Shown: piece by piece, positions 7,498 through 17,684 of the stretch | Layout of the letters: each line of letters starts with the position of its first letter | How positions within the stretch are numbered: the stretch's first letter is position 1 | The notes under the pieces: model-generated | The model's database searches: none | Told to the model about the DNA's origin: nothing | The model's input: only the letters and a program-made list of their open reading frames with translations | Assembly (NCBI GenBank): GCA_964291375.2 | Contig: OZ219809.1 | Location: 1,302,001 to 1,366,000 of the forward strand | Source of the DNA: 3107 sp001483205 | GTDB taxonomy: Bacteria; Pseudomonadota; Alphaproteobacteria; Rhodobacterales; Rhodobacteraceae | Direction of reading: 5' to 3' | Length of the DNA: 64,000 nt | Program-made: the position numbers and the translations under genes

Positions 7498-8784
7498 GTG
7501 GCCACATCCCCCGCCCCTTTCTCTCGCCATGAACGGATGATCGCCCTGCGATACCTGCGCGCGCGCCGGTCCGAGGGCGGCGTCAGCGTAATGACCTGGA
7601 TTTCACTCATCGGCATCACGCTGGCGGTGGCGGCGCTGATCATCACCCTTGCCGTCCGCTCCGGCTTTCGGCACGAATTTGTCGATACCATCCTCGGCGC
7701 GAACGCCCATGTCACCGTCTACAAAGAGGCAACCGTTTCCGAAAACGGGCGGCTTTCCCGTGTGATGACAGACCATGCCGAACGGGTGGCGGCCATCCGC
7801 GCGGTTCCGGGCGTGACCCGCGCCGCGCCGCTCATCCGGGGGCAGGTGCTGGCGAATCACCGGGATCAGAACGCCGGGGTTGATGTCTACGGCATTTCCC
7901 CGTCCGATCTGGCGGGCATTCCGCGCATCGCCCGCCCCGAAGAGGCCCAGGGCGACATCGGGCGGTTCGCCGACGGGGTGGCCATCGGCTCCGGCGTTGC
8001 CTTCCGGCTTGGCCTCAGCCCCGGCGACCGGATCACCCTCATCCTGCCGAACGCGGTGAAAACCGCCTTTGGCGCATCGCCGCGCGTCAACACCTATGAG
8101 GTCGTCTATGTCTTCACCGCCGGGCGCTATGACATCGACCGCACCCGCGTCTATATGCCCTTTGCCGAGGCACAGCTCTATTTCAACCGCGAAGGGGGCG
8201 CGGATGAGCTGGAGGTGATGGTCAAAGACCCCGAGGCCATCGACGGGATGACCGGTGCCCTCTTGCGCGCAGGCGGCGACCATGCCCGCCTGTGGACATG
8301 GCGCGACCGGTCAGGGGCGTTCCTGCGGGCGCTCGACATAGAGGACAACGTGATGTTCGTGATCCTCTCGGTCCTTGTCCTGATCGCCACCATGAACATC
8401 GTTTCGGGCCTGATTATGCTGGTGAAGAACAAGGGCGGCGACATCGGCATCCTGCGCACCATGGGCCTGACCGAGGGCTCCGTGCTGCGCATATTCTTCA
8501 TCTGCGGGGCGCTGACCGGGGTCATCGGCACCGCTTTCGGGGTGATCCTGGGATGCCTGTTCGCAATCTATATCGACCATATCTTCTCTTTCGTGAATTA
8601 CCTTGCCGGGGGCGGGGTGTGGGATCCGTCGATTCGCGGCATCTACAGGCTGCCCGCGCGGCTGGAGCCGGGCGACGTGCTGTCGGCGGTGGCGCTGTCG
8701 CTGTCGCTGTCCTTTGTCGTCACCATATTCCCGGCGCGGCGGGCGGCGCGGATGAACCCGGTGGAGGCCCTGCGTTATGAGTGA
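7498..8784 (+). CDS. lolC: Lipoprotein-releasing ABC transporter permease LolC/LolE type
   Basis: 428 residues. It is the inner-membrane permease that, with LolD, extracts outer-membrane lipoproteins and hands them to LolA. A first membrane span (VMTWISLIGITLAVAALIIT, about 31-50), a large periplasmic domain and three C-terminal spans follow the FtsX/LolC topology. The GTG at 7498 gives the usual family N-terminus ending in ALRYLRARRSEGGVSVM. Like many alphaproteobacteria only one permease gene is seen here, so it probably works as a homodimer. The stop overlaps the lolD start by 8 bases, indicating translational coupling. Confidence 0.93.
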   Translation: MATSPAPFSRHERMIALRYLRARRSEGGVSVMTWISLIGITLAVAALIITLAVRSGFRHEFVDTILGANAHVTVYKEATVSENGRLSRVMTDHAERVAAIRAVPGVTRAAPLIRGQVLANHRDQNAGVDVYGISPSDLAGIPRIARPEEAQGDIGRFADGVAIGSGVAFRLGLSPGDRITLILPNAVKTAFGASPRVNTYEVVYVFTAGRYDIDRTRVYMPFAEAQLYFNREGGADELEVMVKDPEAIDGMTGALLRAGGDHARLWTWRDRSGAFLRALDIEDNVMFVILSVLVLIATMNIVSGLIMLVKNKGGDIGILRTMGLTEGSVLRIFFICGALTGVIGTAFGVILGCLFAIYIDHIFSFVNYLAGGGVWDPSIRGIYRLPARLEPGDVLSAVALSLSLSFVVTIFPARRAARMNPVEALRYE

Positions 8785-9454
8785 TCCGGCGCTGCGCCTG
8801 ACGGGGATAGAGAAGGCCTATAACAAGGGTCGCCCGAATGAGGTCAGGGTGCTGTCCGGGGTTGATCTGGTGATCGCGCCGGGCGAGGTGGTGGCGCTCG
8901 CCGCGCCGTCGGGGGCCGGGAAATCGACGCTTCTGCATATTGCCGGGTTGCTGGATGCGGCGGATGCCGGACAGGTGGAGATCGGCGGGCGCGCGCTGTC
9001 CGGGCAACCGGATTCCGTGCGCACCGAGGTGCGGCGGCGCGATGTGGGCTTTGTGTATCAGTTTCACCATCTGTTGCCGGAGTTCTCGGCGCTGGAGAAT
9101 ATCGTTCTGCCGCAACTGGCTGACGGCGTGGCGGCATCCGGGGCCGAGGCGCGGGCGCGTGATTTGCTGGAGCGGGTCGGGATTCCGCACCGCGCCGATC
9201 ACCGCCCCGCCGCCCTGTCCGGCGGAGAGCAACAGCGCGTCGCCTTTTGCCGGGCGCTTGCCAACCGGCCGAGGCTCTTGCTGGCCGATGAACCGACCGG
9301 CAACCTTGATCAGGCGACTTCCGGGCGGGTGTTTGACACGCTGATGGCCCTGACCCGGGAAACCGGCCTTGCCGCGCTGATTGCCACCCATGATGCGGCG
9401 CTTGCCGGGCGGATGGACCGCAAGACGCGGCTGGAGGCCGGGCGGCTGGTCTGA
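8777..9454 (+). CDS. lolD: Lipoprotein-releasing ABC transporter ATP-binding protein
   Basis: 225 residues, the ATPase that powers lipoprotein release with LolC. Visible motifs are Walker A APSGAGKST, signature LSGGEQQRVAFCRAL, Walker B LLLADEPTGNLD and the switch histidine in IATHD. The coding start overlaps the lolC end. Cytoplasmic face of the inner membrane. Confidence 0.95.
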   Translation: MSDPALRLTGIEKAYNKGRPNEVRVLSGVDLVIAPGEVVALAAPSGAGKSTLLHIAGLLDAADAGQVEIGGRALSGQPDSVRTEVRRRDVGFVYQFHHLLPEFSALENIVLPQLADGVAASGAEARARDLLERVGIPHRADHRPAALSGGEQQRVAFCRALANRPRLLLADEPTGNLDQATSGRVFDTLMALTRETGLAALIATHDAALAGRMDRKTRLEAGRLV

Positions 9455-9501
9455 GGCTGTGCGTTCGGTCCCGGCATGAGGGGGCGCGCGCCGGACGGGA
9501 C

Positions 9502-9540
9502 GGGTTGGCCACCGACACACCATCATACAAAGGCCGTTCA
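9502..9540 (-). repeat. Solo repeat end at the mipZ stop codon
   Basis: GGTTGGCCACCGACACACC followed by ATCATACAAAGGCCGTTCA is the inverted form of the repeat end AAAGgCCtcTGCATAATGG plus GGTGGCCAACC. On the minus strand the mipZ stop TGA is joined directly to this sequence. Confidence 0.6.
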
Positions 9541-10356
9541 GAAATCGACCGTGGCACCGGGAAGGTTCAGCGCCCGGATCAGGTCACGCACTTCCTGACG
9601 GGCGGCGATATTAGAGATGCTGAGCTGCGCCACCCCCACATCCTTCAGGTCGAGAAGCGTCAGCCCGCGCGGAAACAGCTCGCGAAACACCACCCGCTCG
9701 CCGAAACCGGGGGCGACGCGGAAACCGATGCGCCGGGACAGGTTCGCCAGCGCCTCGCCCACTTTCTTCTTATTGTGCATCTGCTGCGCGGCCAGCCGGT
9801 TGCGCACCACGATCCAGTCAATCGGCGGCAGACCGGCCCGCGACCGAAGCTGCCGCGCGCCCCAGACCATTTCCGAATAGACCGAGGGGCCGATGACCCT
9901 CTCGGTCTCGGCCTCAACACGGGCCAGCAGGTCGAAATCGATGAAACTGTCGTTGAGCGGCGTCAACAGCGTATCGGCCAGCGAATGCGCCGCCTGGCTG
10001 AGGCGGGTGTGAGAGCCGGGACAATCGATCAGGATGAAATCCGAGACCGGCTCCAGCGCCGAGACCGCTTCGGACAGGCGGCGCTCCTGCATATTTTCCC
10101 CCGGCGCGAGTGACGCCGGGTCCACCTCGGGCAGATCGCGAAAGTCCGGCGTCGCCAGCCCTGCCGCGCGCGCCCCGTGCTTTTCGATAAAGGCCCGGCG
10201 GTTTTCGATATAGCGGCCCAGGCTTCTCTGCCGCAGGTCGAGATCAAGCACCCCGATGCGATGCCCCATCCGCGCCAGGGCGGTGGCGACGTGCATGGAT
10301 GTGGTTGACTTGCCCGATCCGCCCTTTTCGTTGCCGACAACGATGATATGCGCCAC
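9538..10356 (-). CDS. mipZ: Division-plane positioning ATPase MipZ
   Basis: 272 residues, typical of MipZ (ParA/MinD superfamily). It forms a gradient from the ParB-bound poles and disassembles FtsZ polymers, so that the ring assembles near mid-cell. The deviant Walker A reads NEKGGSGKSTTSMHVATAL, the switch I region is DLDLRQRSLGRY, and Walker B is FILIDCPGSHTRLS. The start is taken as GTG at 10356 (VAHIIVVGNEKGG), which follows AAAGAGGCAAGC; a longer open frame upstream runs into repeats and is rejected. The gene stands alone and converges on lolD. Confidence 0.9.
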   Translation of the reverse strand: MAHIIVVGNEKGGSGKSTTSMHVATALARMGHRIGVLDLDLRQRSLGRYIENRRAFIEKHGARAAGLATPDFRDLPEVDPASLAPGENMQERRLSEAVSALEPVSDFILIDCPGSHTRLSQAAHSLADTLLTPLNDSFIDFDLLARVEAETERVIGPSVYSEMVWGARQLRSRAGLPPIDWIVVRNRLAAQQMHNKKKVGEALANLSRRIGFRVAPGFGERVVFRELFPRGLTLLDLKDVGVAQLSISNIAARQEVRDLIRALNLPGATVDF

Positions 10357-10435
10357 GCTTGCCTCTTTTTGCTGCTGATTTTCTGCCCTGCCCGCAGGTG
10401 CGCGCACTCTATGGTGCCGGTCGCGGGATGAAAAG

Positions 10436-10775
10436 CGAAAGACCGCTGCATAACGGCATATCGGCGGCCAGACAACAGGCCCGGCTGAGCGGATAAAGAC
10501 CTCTGCATATTGGCGCATCGGTGGCCAACCTGTCCGCCCGGCGGAACGCCGGGCAGCGCCTGCCTGCCCCCCGGCAGGCGCTATAAACGTCTCAACCTGT
10601 TGTAATATATTGATTTTATGGCAAGACCATCGCCAATGTGAACTGTCGCGAAAAGCGCCTGCCCAGGCAGGCGGCTGCCCGGCCCAGGCCAATAGGTCAA
10701 AGGTGCTGCCCTTATCCGCGGATAAGCCCCGGCCCGGCCAATAGGTCAGCAGTGCTGCCCTTATCCGCGGATAAG
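10436..10775. repeat. Repeat block upstream of prmA: truncated MITE-like copy plus two palindromes
   Basis: A solo end (AAAGACCGCTGCATAACGG) starts at 10436. A copy of the long repeat runs from 10495 (AAAGACCTCTGCATATT) to about 10683, with two GC hairpins (GCGCCTGCC/GGCAGGCGC and CGCCTGCC/GGCAGGCG) around the conserved middle ATGGCAAGACCATCGCCAAT. Its right terminal repeat is missing and replaced by two copies of a unit containing CCAATAGGTCA and the palindrome CTTATCCGCGGATAAG (10711-10726 and 10760-10775). No gene is seen between 10357 and 10884. Confidence 0.8.
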
Positions 10776-10884
10776 CCCAGGTCAGTGCCCTTCACCGGCC
10801 CGCGCCCGGCCCGCAAAGGGGGAAGGCTTGACGCCCCCGGCGCTTTGTGCCCTAGGCGCAGGGACGACCCGAGCGGAGATGCCG

Positions 10885-11754
10885 ATGCCCACTCATACCG
10901 CCCTCACCAGCCTGCCGGGAAAGGCGCAGGCCGAAGCCCTAGGCGACGCCCTCGACATGCTGACACCGGAACCCGAGAGCATTGATGTGCGCGATCTCGG
11001 CGACAAGACCGGGCTGTGGGAGGTCAGCGCCTGTTTTGCCGCGGCACCGGATGCGGCGGGCCTTGCCCTTCTTGCCCTGACCCACGGGGCCAAACCCTTC
11101 ACGGTTCAGGAATTGCCGGAAACCAACTGGCTCGCGCGCGTCCGCCGGGAACTCGCCCCGGTCAGCGCCGGGCGCTTTTTCATCCATGGCAGCCACGATG
11201 CCGACAAGGTGCCGGACAACAGGGTGGCGCTGCTTGTGGATGCGGCAATGGCCTTTGGCACCGGGCGTCACGGCACGACGCAGGGCTGTCTGAGGGCGCT
11301 TGACCGGCTTGCAAGCGCCGGGTTTGTCGCCCGGTGCGTCGCCGATATTGGCTGCGGCACTGCGGTTCTGGCAATGGCGGCGGCGAAAATCTGGCCCGGC
11401 GCGGTGCTGGCCGGCGATTCGGACCCGGTTGCCGTCGGGGTCGCAAGAACCAATCTGAAGCTGAACGGCCTTGCCGGGCGCGTCGAATGCCTTCAGGCCA
11501 CGGGCTTTGATGCGCCGCGCCTGCGCAGTGCCGCCCCCTTTGATCTGGTGTTTGCCAATATCCTGAAAGGGCCGCTTCTGGACATGGCGACGGATATGGC
11601 CGAAGCTGTCAGGGCCGGGGGCTATGGGATTCTGTCCGGTATTCTTGAGGATCAGGCCGGGGAGATTCGCGCCTGTTACCGGCAAAACGGATTCGACATT
11701 GCGGATTCGGAAAGGATCGGCGAATGGGTGACACTGGTTTTATGCAGAAATTGA
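10885..11754 (+). CDS. prmA: Ribosomal protein L11 methyltransferase
   Basis: 289 residues. PrmA trimethylates lysines and the N-terminus of ribosomal protein L11 using SAM. The N-terminal recognition domain is followed by FGTGRHGTTQGCLRALD and the SAM-binding DIGCGTAVLAMAAAKIWPGA, then DLVFANILKGPLLDMA, all family signatures. The ATG at 10885 lies 6 bases after CGGAG; the ATG at 10879 would touch that ribosome site and is less likely. Confidence 0.92.
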   Translation: MPTHTALTSLPGKAQAEALGDALDMLTPEPESIDVRDLGDKTGLWEVSACFAAAPDAAGLALLALTHGAKPFTVQELPETNWLARVRRELAPVSAGRFFIHGSHDADKVPDNRVALLVDAAMAFGTGRHGTTQGCLRALDRLASAGFVARCVADIGCGTAVLAMAAAKIWPGAVLAGDSDPVAVGVARTNLKLNGLAGRVECLQATGFDAPRLRSAAPFDLVFANILKGPLLDMATDMAEAVRAGGYGILSGILEDQAGEIRACYRQNGFDIADSERIGEWVTLVLCRN

Positions 11755-11915
11755 CAACAATACTCTGAATATTTGCGGATTGTTTTGCTTTGGCGGTTAC
11801 TTTTTGTTTCAGCTTGACGGCTAGGGTGCGCCAAAGCATCCCGTCGGCTGAACTTTGCCACATTTGTGTGCGAAACTGATGATTCGGTCGGGGGCAGCAG
11901 TGTGTGGAGGCTGCC

Positions 11916-12263
11916 ATGGCAAACGCAAACATGAAGGATTATTCGCAGCGTATATCGCGGATAATGAAACAGCATAACAAGTTGTCCAAAGGGTTCGTAA
12001 CAACCGTCAACCAGAATGGATTGATCGAAATGCGCCCACGCCGTCAGGCCAGGAGTTTCCCATGGAGGGGGCTGATGCTGACCCTTCTGTTGCTGATGAT
12101 GTTCAAGGCATATGTGTATATTTCGCTCGGGCCGTCCGTCTATAACAGCCGCGTCAACGGGCTTCGCAACGGAACCATCATCGAGCAGGCGGGCGCGTTC
12201 CTGATGCAGGAGGATCCGGTGACGGTCTGGGTAACGCAGAAGCTGACCCCACTGTTTCCGTGA
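11916..12263 (+). CDS. Small membrane protein of unknown function
   Basis: 115 residues, start MANANMKDYSQRISRIMKQH, preceded by GTGGAGG at good spacing. One membrane segment is clear (GLMLTLLLLMMFKAYVYISL, about residues 50-69), flanked by a basic cytoplasmic stretch RPRRQARSFPWR. The rest has no motif I recognise. It resembles small conserved alphaproteobacterial proteins, but I cannot name a function. A strong terminator follows. Confidence 0.75.
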   Translation: MANANMKDYSQRISRIMKQHNKLSKGFVTTVNQNGLIEMRPRRQARSFPWRGLMLTLLLLMMFKAYVYISLGPSVYNSRVNGLRNGTIIEQAGAFLMQEDPVTVWVTQKLTPLFP

Positions 12264-12346
12264 AGCGGGGCGGGGGCGGGCCGGACAGCGCGTCGCCGGG
12301 CCGGGACCATTACAGCAGGATCGTCACGCCGGGATCGTCACGCAGG

Positions 12347-12381
12347 GATGGCCGCGACAGACGCGCGGCCATCGTGTTTTT
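12347..12381 (+). terminator. Rho-independent terminator after the small membrane protein gene
   Basis: Arms GATGGCCGCG (12347-12356) and CGCGGCCATC (12364-12373) pair perfectly over a 7-base loop and are followed by GTGTTTTT on the plus strand. Confidence 0.75.
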
Positions 12382-12442
12382 GGTGTGATCGGGACGGGGC
12401 TGACTGCCTCGCCCCCTGCCCTCTTGTCCGGGGGGCCGGGTT

Positions 12443-12646
12443 TCAGGCGCGGTATTGGGCCGCGACGATATTGATGTCCCCGCGGGTAAGGCCGATGTCG
12501 TCAAGCTCGCGGTCGCTGAGCTTGTTCAGGGCGACGCGGGTTGCGCTCGCCTCGCGCCATTTGGCGACACGGGTCGCGATGGCGCTGAAAAGACCGGACA
12601 GGCTGCCGGAGGCACGGGTCGGGAAACAGAGGCTCTCGGTTGTCAT
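12443..12646 (-). CDS. DUF1127 small protein
   Basis: 67 residues with the DUF1127 (YjiS-like) signature LNKLSDRELDDIGLTRGDI near the C-terminus and an amphipathic N-terminal helix. Such short proteins are widespread in alphaproteobacteria and have been linked to RNA turnover and to phosphate and carbon metabolism; the exact role here is unknown. The ATG at 12646 follows GGAG at normal spacing. It stands alone, converging on the small membrane protein gene. Confidence 0.88.
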   Translation of the reverse strand: MTTESLCFPTRASGSLSGLFSAIATRVAKWREASATRVALNKLSDRELDDIGLTRGDINIVAAQYRA

Positions 12647-12750
12647 CTGACTGCTCCATTTGCAAAGCGGTTACAGGGCGGGACATAGAAACCGCCACGG
12701 GGCAGAGCAAGCCCGCGGGACGCAAACCCCTCATGTGCTTTCTGCATGGC

Positions 12751-12878
12751 AAAAACCCTCTGCATGATGGCATGGCCGGGCAACCGCCTGCCGGGGCGGG
12801 CATCCCTTATCCGCGGATAAGGGCAGTACTGCTGACATATTAACTATCTCTTCATAATGGCGCATCGGCGGCCAAACC
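12751..12878. repeat. Repeat fragments between the DUF1127 gene and ruvC
   Basis: A repeat end (AAAAACCCTCTGCATGATGG) is followed by GC-rich CGCCTGCCGGGGCGGGC, the palindrome CTTATCCGCGGATAAG at 12806-12821, then GGGCAGTACTGCTGACATATT. A second end, CTTCATAATGGCGCATCGG, closes the block. The 12647-12970 spacer holds otherwise only the ruvC promoter region. Confidence 0.7.
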
Positions 12879-12921
12879 GCCCGCCCCATCCCGCTCCCCC
12901 GCCGCTTTCCCATTGGCAAAT

Positions 12922-12936
12922 GTTCGCCTTTCGTGC
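12922..12936 (+). promoter_or_regulatory. Candidate LexA (SOS) box upstream of ruvC
   Basis: GTTC-N7-GTGC lies 34 bases before the ruvC ATG. The alphaproteobacterial LexA site is GTTC-N7-GTTC, so there is one mismatch. The position and the DNA-repair operon downstream support it. Confidence 0.45.
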
Positions 12937-12970
12937 TAGTTCGGAAAAAAACACCTACAGAGGCAGGCGG

Positions 12971-13477
12971 ATGCGTATATTGGGAATCGATCCGGGGTTG
13001 CGCAGCCTCGGCTGGGGCGTGATCGGGATGCAGGGCAATCGGCTGAGCCATATCGCGAACGGGCATTGCTGTTCTGGTGAGGGCGACCTCTCGGACCGGC
13101 TGCTGTCGCTCTATCGCCAACTGAACGCGGTGATTGCCCGCTTGTCCCCCGACACGGCGGCGGTCGAGAAAACATTCGTCAACAAGGACGGCGCGGCAAC
13201 CCTGAAACTGGGGCAGGCGCGCGGAATCGCGATGCTGGCCCCGGCGCGGGCCGGGCTTGCGGTCAGCGAATACGCCCCCAATGCGGTGAAGAAAACCGTC
13301 GTCGGTGTCGGCCATGCGGACAAACGCCAGGTGGATCATATGGTCCGGCTGCACCTGCCCGGCGCGGATATTGCCGGGGCGGACGCGGCGGATGCGCTGG
13401 CGATTGCGATCTGCCATGCGGTGCATCTTCAGACCTCGGGGCGGCTGGCCGGGGCGCAGGCAAGGGCGCGCGCATGA
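12971..13477 (+). CDS. ruvC: Holliday junction resolvase RuvC
   Basis: 168 residues. RuvC cuts Holliday junctions after RuvAB migration. The catalytic acidic residues are visible in MRILGIDPG, AAVEKTFVN and GADAADALAIAICH. The ATG at 12971 (after AGGCAGG) is the family start; an upstream in-frame ATG adds unrelated residues. The stop overlaps the ruvA start by 4 bases. Confidence 0.96.
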   Translation: MRILGIDPGLRSLGWGVIGMQGNRLSHIANGHCCSGEGDLSDRLLSLYRQLNAVIARLSPDTAAVEKTFVNKDGAATLKLGQARGIAMLAPARAGLAVSEYAPNAVKKTVVGVGHADKRQVDHMVRLHLPGADIAGADAADALAIAICHAVHLQTSGRLAGAQARARA

Positions 13478-14151
13478 TCGGCAAACTTTCGGGCCGGGTG
13501 GAATACAAGGGCAGCGACCATGTGATGCTGGATGTGCGCGGCGTCGGCTATATCGTCTATTGCTCTGAGCGCACCCTTGCCGCCCTGCCCGGACCGGGCG
13601 GCGCGGTGGCGCTGTTCACCGACCTGTTGGTGCGCGAAGACCTGATGCAGCTTATGGGCTTTACCACGCTGCTTGAAAAGGAATGGTATCGGCTGCTGGT
13701 GACCGTGCAGGGGGTGGGGGCCAAGGCAGCGATGGCGATTCTGGGCGCTCTGGGGGCAGAGGGCGCGGGCCGGGCGATTACCCTTGGGGATTGGGCGGCG
13801 CTGAGGGCCGCGCCGGGCATCGGCCCCAAAATCGCCCAGCGCATCGTCAATGAGCTGAAGGAAAAGGCACCGGGCGTTATGGCTCTGGGCGGCACACTGG
13901 CCACGGTTGAGGGCACGGGCGCGGCGGGGGCGGCGGGCGGCGACGGCCCGTCCCCGGCCTTCCCTGCCGCCCCCGGCACATCCGGCGCGTCGGCCCCGGC
14001 CCAGTCAGCGGCGCTTTCGGCGCTGGCCAATCTGGGCTATTCCCCGGCAGAGGCGGCCTCTGCGGTTGCCGGGGCAGCGGGAGAGACCCCCGACGCGGAC
14101 GAGGCGGCACTGATCCGGGCCGCGCTTAAACGTCTGGTCCCGAAAGGCTGA
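13474..14151 (+). CDS. ruvA: Holliday junction branch migration protein RuvA
   Basis: 225 residues. RuvA tetramers bind the four-way junction and load RuvB. Domain I starts MIGKLSGRVEYKG and the helix-hairpin-helix region shows GVGAKAAMAILGALG and APGIGPKIAQRIVNELKEK. A long Ala/Gly/Pro-rich flexible linker (about 150-180) precedes the C-terminal RuvB-binding domain (ALSALANLGYSPAEAASAV). It overlaps ruvC (GATGATC junction) and lies 3 bases before ruvB. Confidence 0.96.
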   Translation: MIGKLSGRVEYKGSDHVMLDVRGVGYIVYCSERTLAALPGPGGAVALFTDLLVREDLMQLMGFTTLLEKEWYRLLVTVQGVGAKAAMAILGALGAEGAGRAITLGDWAALRAAPGIGPKIAQRIVNELKEKAPGVMALGGTLATVEGTGAAGAAGGDGPSPAFPAAPGTSGASAPAQSAALSALANLGYSPAEAASAVAGAAGETPDADEAALIRAALKRLVPKG

Positions 14152-14154
14152 GCG

Positions 14155-15183
14155 ATGAACACCCCCGATCCGACCCTGCGCCCGGCCCCCCTGCCCGCCG
14201 ATAATGACCGCGCCCTGCGCCCGGAGCGCCTGAGCGATTTCATCGGCCAGGCCGAGGCGCGGGCCAACCTGCGGGTGTTCATCGAAAGCGCGCGCAAACG
14301 GGGCGAGGCGATGGACCACACCCTGTTTTACGGCCCGCCGGGGCTGGGCAAGACAACGCTGGCCCAGATTATGGCGCGCGAGTTGGGGGTGAATTTCCGC
14401 ATGACCTCGGGGCCGGTTCTGGCCAAGGCGGGTGATCTGGCGGCGATCCTGACCAATCTTGATGCCCGCGATGTGCTGTTTATCGACGAAATTCATCGGC
14501 TCAATCCGGCGGTGGAGGAAGTGCTCTATCCGGCGATGGAGGATTTCGAGCTTGACCTTGTGATCGGCGCGGGGCCTGCCGCCCGAACCGTCAGGATCGA
14601 GCTGCAACCCTTTACGCTGGTGGGTGCGACAACCCGGCTGGGCCTGCTGACCACCCCGCTGCGGGATCGTTTCGGCATCCCGACCCATCTGCATTTCTAT
14701 GAAATCGCCGAGCTGCATGAAATTGTCACCCGCAACGCGGTCAGGCTGAACGCACCTGCCGCGCCCGAAGGCGCAGAAGAGATCGCCCGGCGTGCGCGCG
14801 GCACCCCCCGGATTGCCGGGCGGCTCTTGCGCCGGGTGGTCGATTTTGCGGTGGTTGAGGGCGACGGGCGGATTACGCGCGCAGTGGCTGACCGGGCGCT
14901 GACCCGGCTGGGGGTGGACCGGCTGGGCCTTGACGGGGCGGACCTGCGCTATCTGCGGGTGATTGCAGAGAATTACGGCGGCGGCCCGGTGGGGATAGAA
15001 ACCATGGCGGCGGCATTGTCAGAGAGCCGCGATGCGCTGGAAGAGGTGATTGAGCCTTACCTGCTGCAACAGGGCCTGATTCAGCGCACCCCGCGCGGAC
15101 GGATGCTGGCGCAAAAGGCGTGGGGGCATCTGGGGTTGCAGCCGCCGCGCCCGCAGGATGATTTGTTTGAAGACCCGGCGTAA
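14155..15183 (+). CDS. ruvB: Holliday junction branch migration ATPase RuvB
   Basis: 342 residues, the AAA+ motor of the RuvABC resolvasome. Walker A is GPPGLGKTTLAQ, Walker B is VLFIDEIHRLNPAVEE, sensor 1 lies in LVGATTRLGLLTTPLRDRFG, the arginine-finger and sensor 2 regions follow (GTPRIAGRLLRRVVDFA), and a winged-helix domain ends the protein. It is the last gene of ruvCAB; the downstream space is a repeat block. Confidence 0.97.
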   Translation: MNTPDPTLRPAPLPADNDRALRPERLSDFIGQAEARANLRVFIESARKRGEAMDHTLFYGPPGLGKTTLAQIMARELGVNFRMTSGPVLAKAGDLAAILTNLDARDVLFIDEIHRLNPAVEEVLYPAMEDFELDLVIGAGPAARTVRIELQPFTLVGATTRLGLLTTPLRDRFGIPTHLHFYEIAELHEIVTRNAVRLNAPAAPEGAEEIARRARGTPRIAGRLLRRVVDFAVVEGDGRITRAVADRALTRLGVDRLGLDGADLRYLRVIAENYGGGPVGIETMAAALSESRDALEEVIEPYLLQQGLIQRTPRGRMLAQKAWGHLGLQPPRPQDDLFEDPA

Positions 15184-15254
15184 CGGCAGGGGGCGCAGGG
15201 GGGGCCTTCCCGACTGTTCGCGCCTCTGTCCCGGCAAAGCCCCCACCCGCTCGC

Positions 15255-15669
15255 AAAGGCTTCTGCATAATAGCTCAGCCGGGCAGCCGCCTGCCTGGGC
15301 GGGCGCTTTTCCTGAAAGTCTGCATTGGCGATGATTTTTCCATAAAGTCCATATGCTGCAAAAGGTTGAGGCGCCTATAAGCGCCTGCCGGGGGGTGAGG
15401 CCCGTCTTGGAAACGGTCCGGTGGACCGTTTCAGGGCCGAACGGGCGGAGCCCCAAGGCGCTGCCCGGCGTTCCGTGGGGGGGCGGGTCGGCGCTGCCCG
15501 GTCTTGCGATCGGGCGGGCACCGGAACGGAAGGTCGGGACTTCAGACCAGAGGGCAGCGCCCGGCCCGGCGGGTGCAAAGCGCCCGCCGTGGGGCGGGGC
15601 GGGCGCTGCCCGGCGCAAGCGCCGGGCGGGACGGTTGACCGCCGATGCACCCTTATGCAGAGGTCTTTC
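15255..15669. repeat. Composite MITE-like element between ruvB and ahcY
   Basis: The block is bounded by a left end AAAGGCTTCTGCATAAT (15255-15271) and a right end TTATGCAGAGGTCTTT (about 15654-15669). The left 145 bases are an inverted copy of the long repeat (its middle reads ATTGGCGATGATTTTTCC, ending in CGCCTGCCGGGGGG). The right part holds two other GC-rich units: one around GGACCGTTTCAGGGCCGAAC, also at 41764-41800, and one at 15490-15630 that recurs inverted at 30010-30162. No gene or recognisable riboswitch lies in 15184-15749. Confidence 0.75.
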
Positions 15670-15749
15670 GCAAGCAAAATCCGCCATTGCCCGGTGCGGG
15701 CCACGGTGCTATCTGCCCCACGATCAGGACATAAAGGGGAAAGACCGGA

Positions 15750-17144
<1,395 letters not shown>

Positions 17145-17165
17145 GGGCCGCACGCGCCGGGGGGA

Positions 17166-17561
17166 TCAGAACAGCGTCAGCACCAGCCCGATGATCGCAC
17201 AGCCGATGGTGGCATAGCCGCCGTCGATCAGCGCCAATGTCCTCGACCGCCCGGCAAAGGTATAGTTGATCACGATCCACGGCGTCGCCACAAACAGGCC
17301 CAGCCCAAGGCCTGCGACCAGCCCCTTGCCCGCGCTGTCGATCCCGCCCAGTGCAAAGGCATGGCGCATCATGCCCGCAACCAGGATCAGGCAAATGACA
17401 GCGACGATGTAGGGCACCGGATCAGAGGCATTGACGGGGCGACCGTCATCGCCTGTCTCGACGCCCGAGGCCGCCATCCACGGCTTTGCCAGCGTCATAT
17501 ACCAGACCGCGCCGAAAACATTGGCCGCCACTGCGGCGGCGATAACCGAAATGAACTCCAT
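17166..17561 (-). CDS. DUF1761 family membrane protein
   Basis: 131 residues with four predicted membrane segments and the family-like start MEFISVIAAAVAANVFGAVW followed by YMTLAKPWMAA. Function unknown; DUF1761 proteins are small inner-membrane proteins. The ATG at 17561 follows GGGAGG. It converges on ahcY with a 21-base gap. Confidence 0.85.
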   Translation of the reverse strand: MEFISVIAAAVAANVFGAVWYMTLAKPWMAASGVETGDDGRPVNASDPVPYIVAVICLILVAGMMRHAFALGGIDSAGKGLVAGLGLGLFVATPWIVINYTFAGRSRTLALIDGGYATIGCAIIGLVLTLF

Positions 17562-17684
17562 TTTTGCGTCCTCCCGGTGGGTGTCATGCGGGGATAGTGT
17601 CACACCTGCGCGCGGGCTGCAACAATGCGGGGCAGGGGCGGAGCCTGCCGGGACGCAAGTGGCAGGTGCCTTGCCGGGACAGAT

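Noticed and set aside
10357..10692. Longer N-terminus for mipZ
   Set aside because: The added residues are translated from dispersed repeats, and the MipZ family start fits the GTG at 10356.
15184..15749. A SAM or SAH riboswitch before ahcY
   Set aside because: Only dispersed GC-rich repeats were found; no conserved riboswitch core could be recognised.
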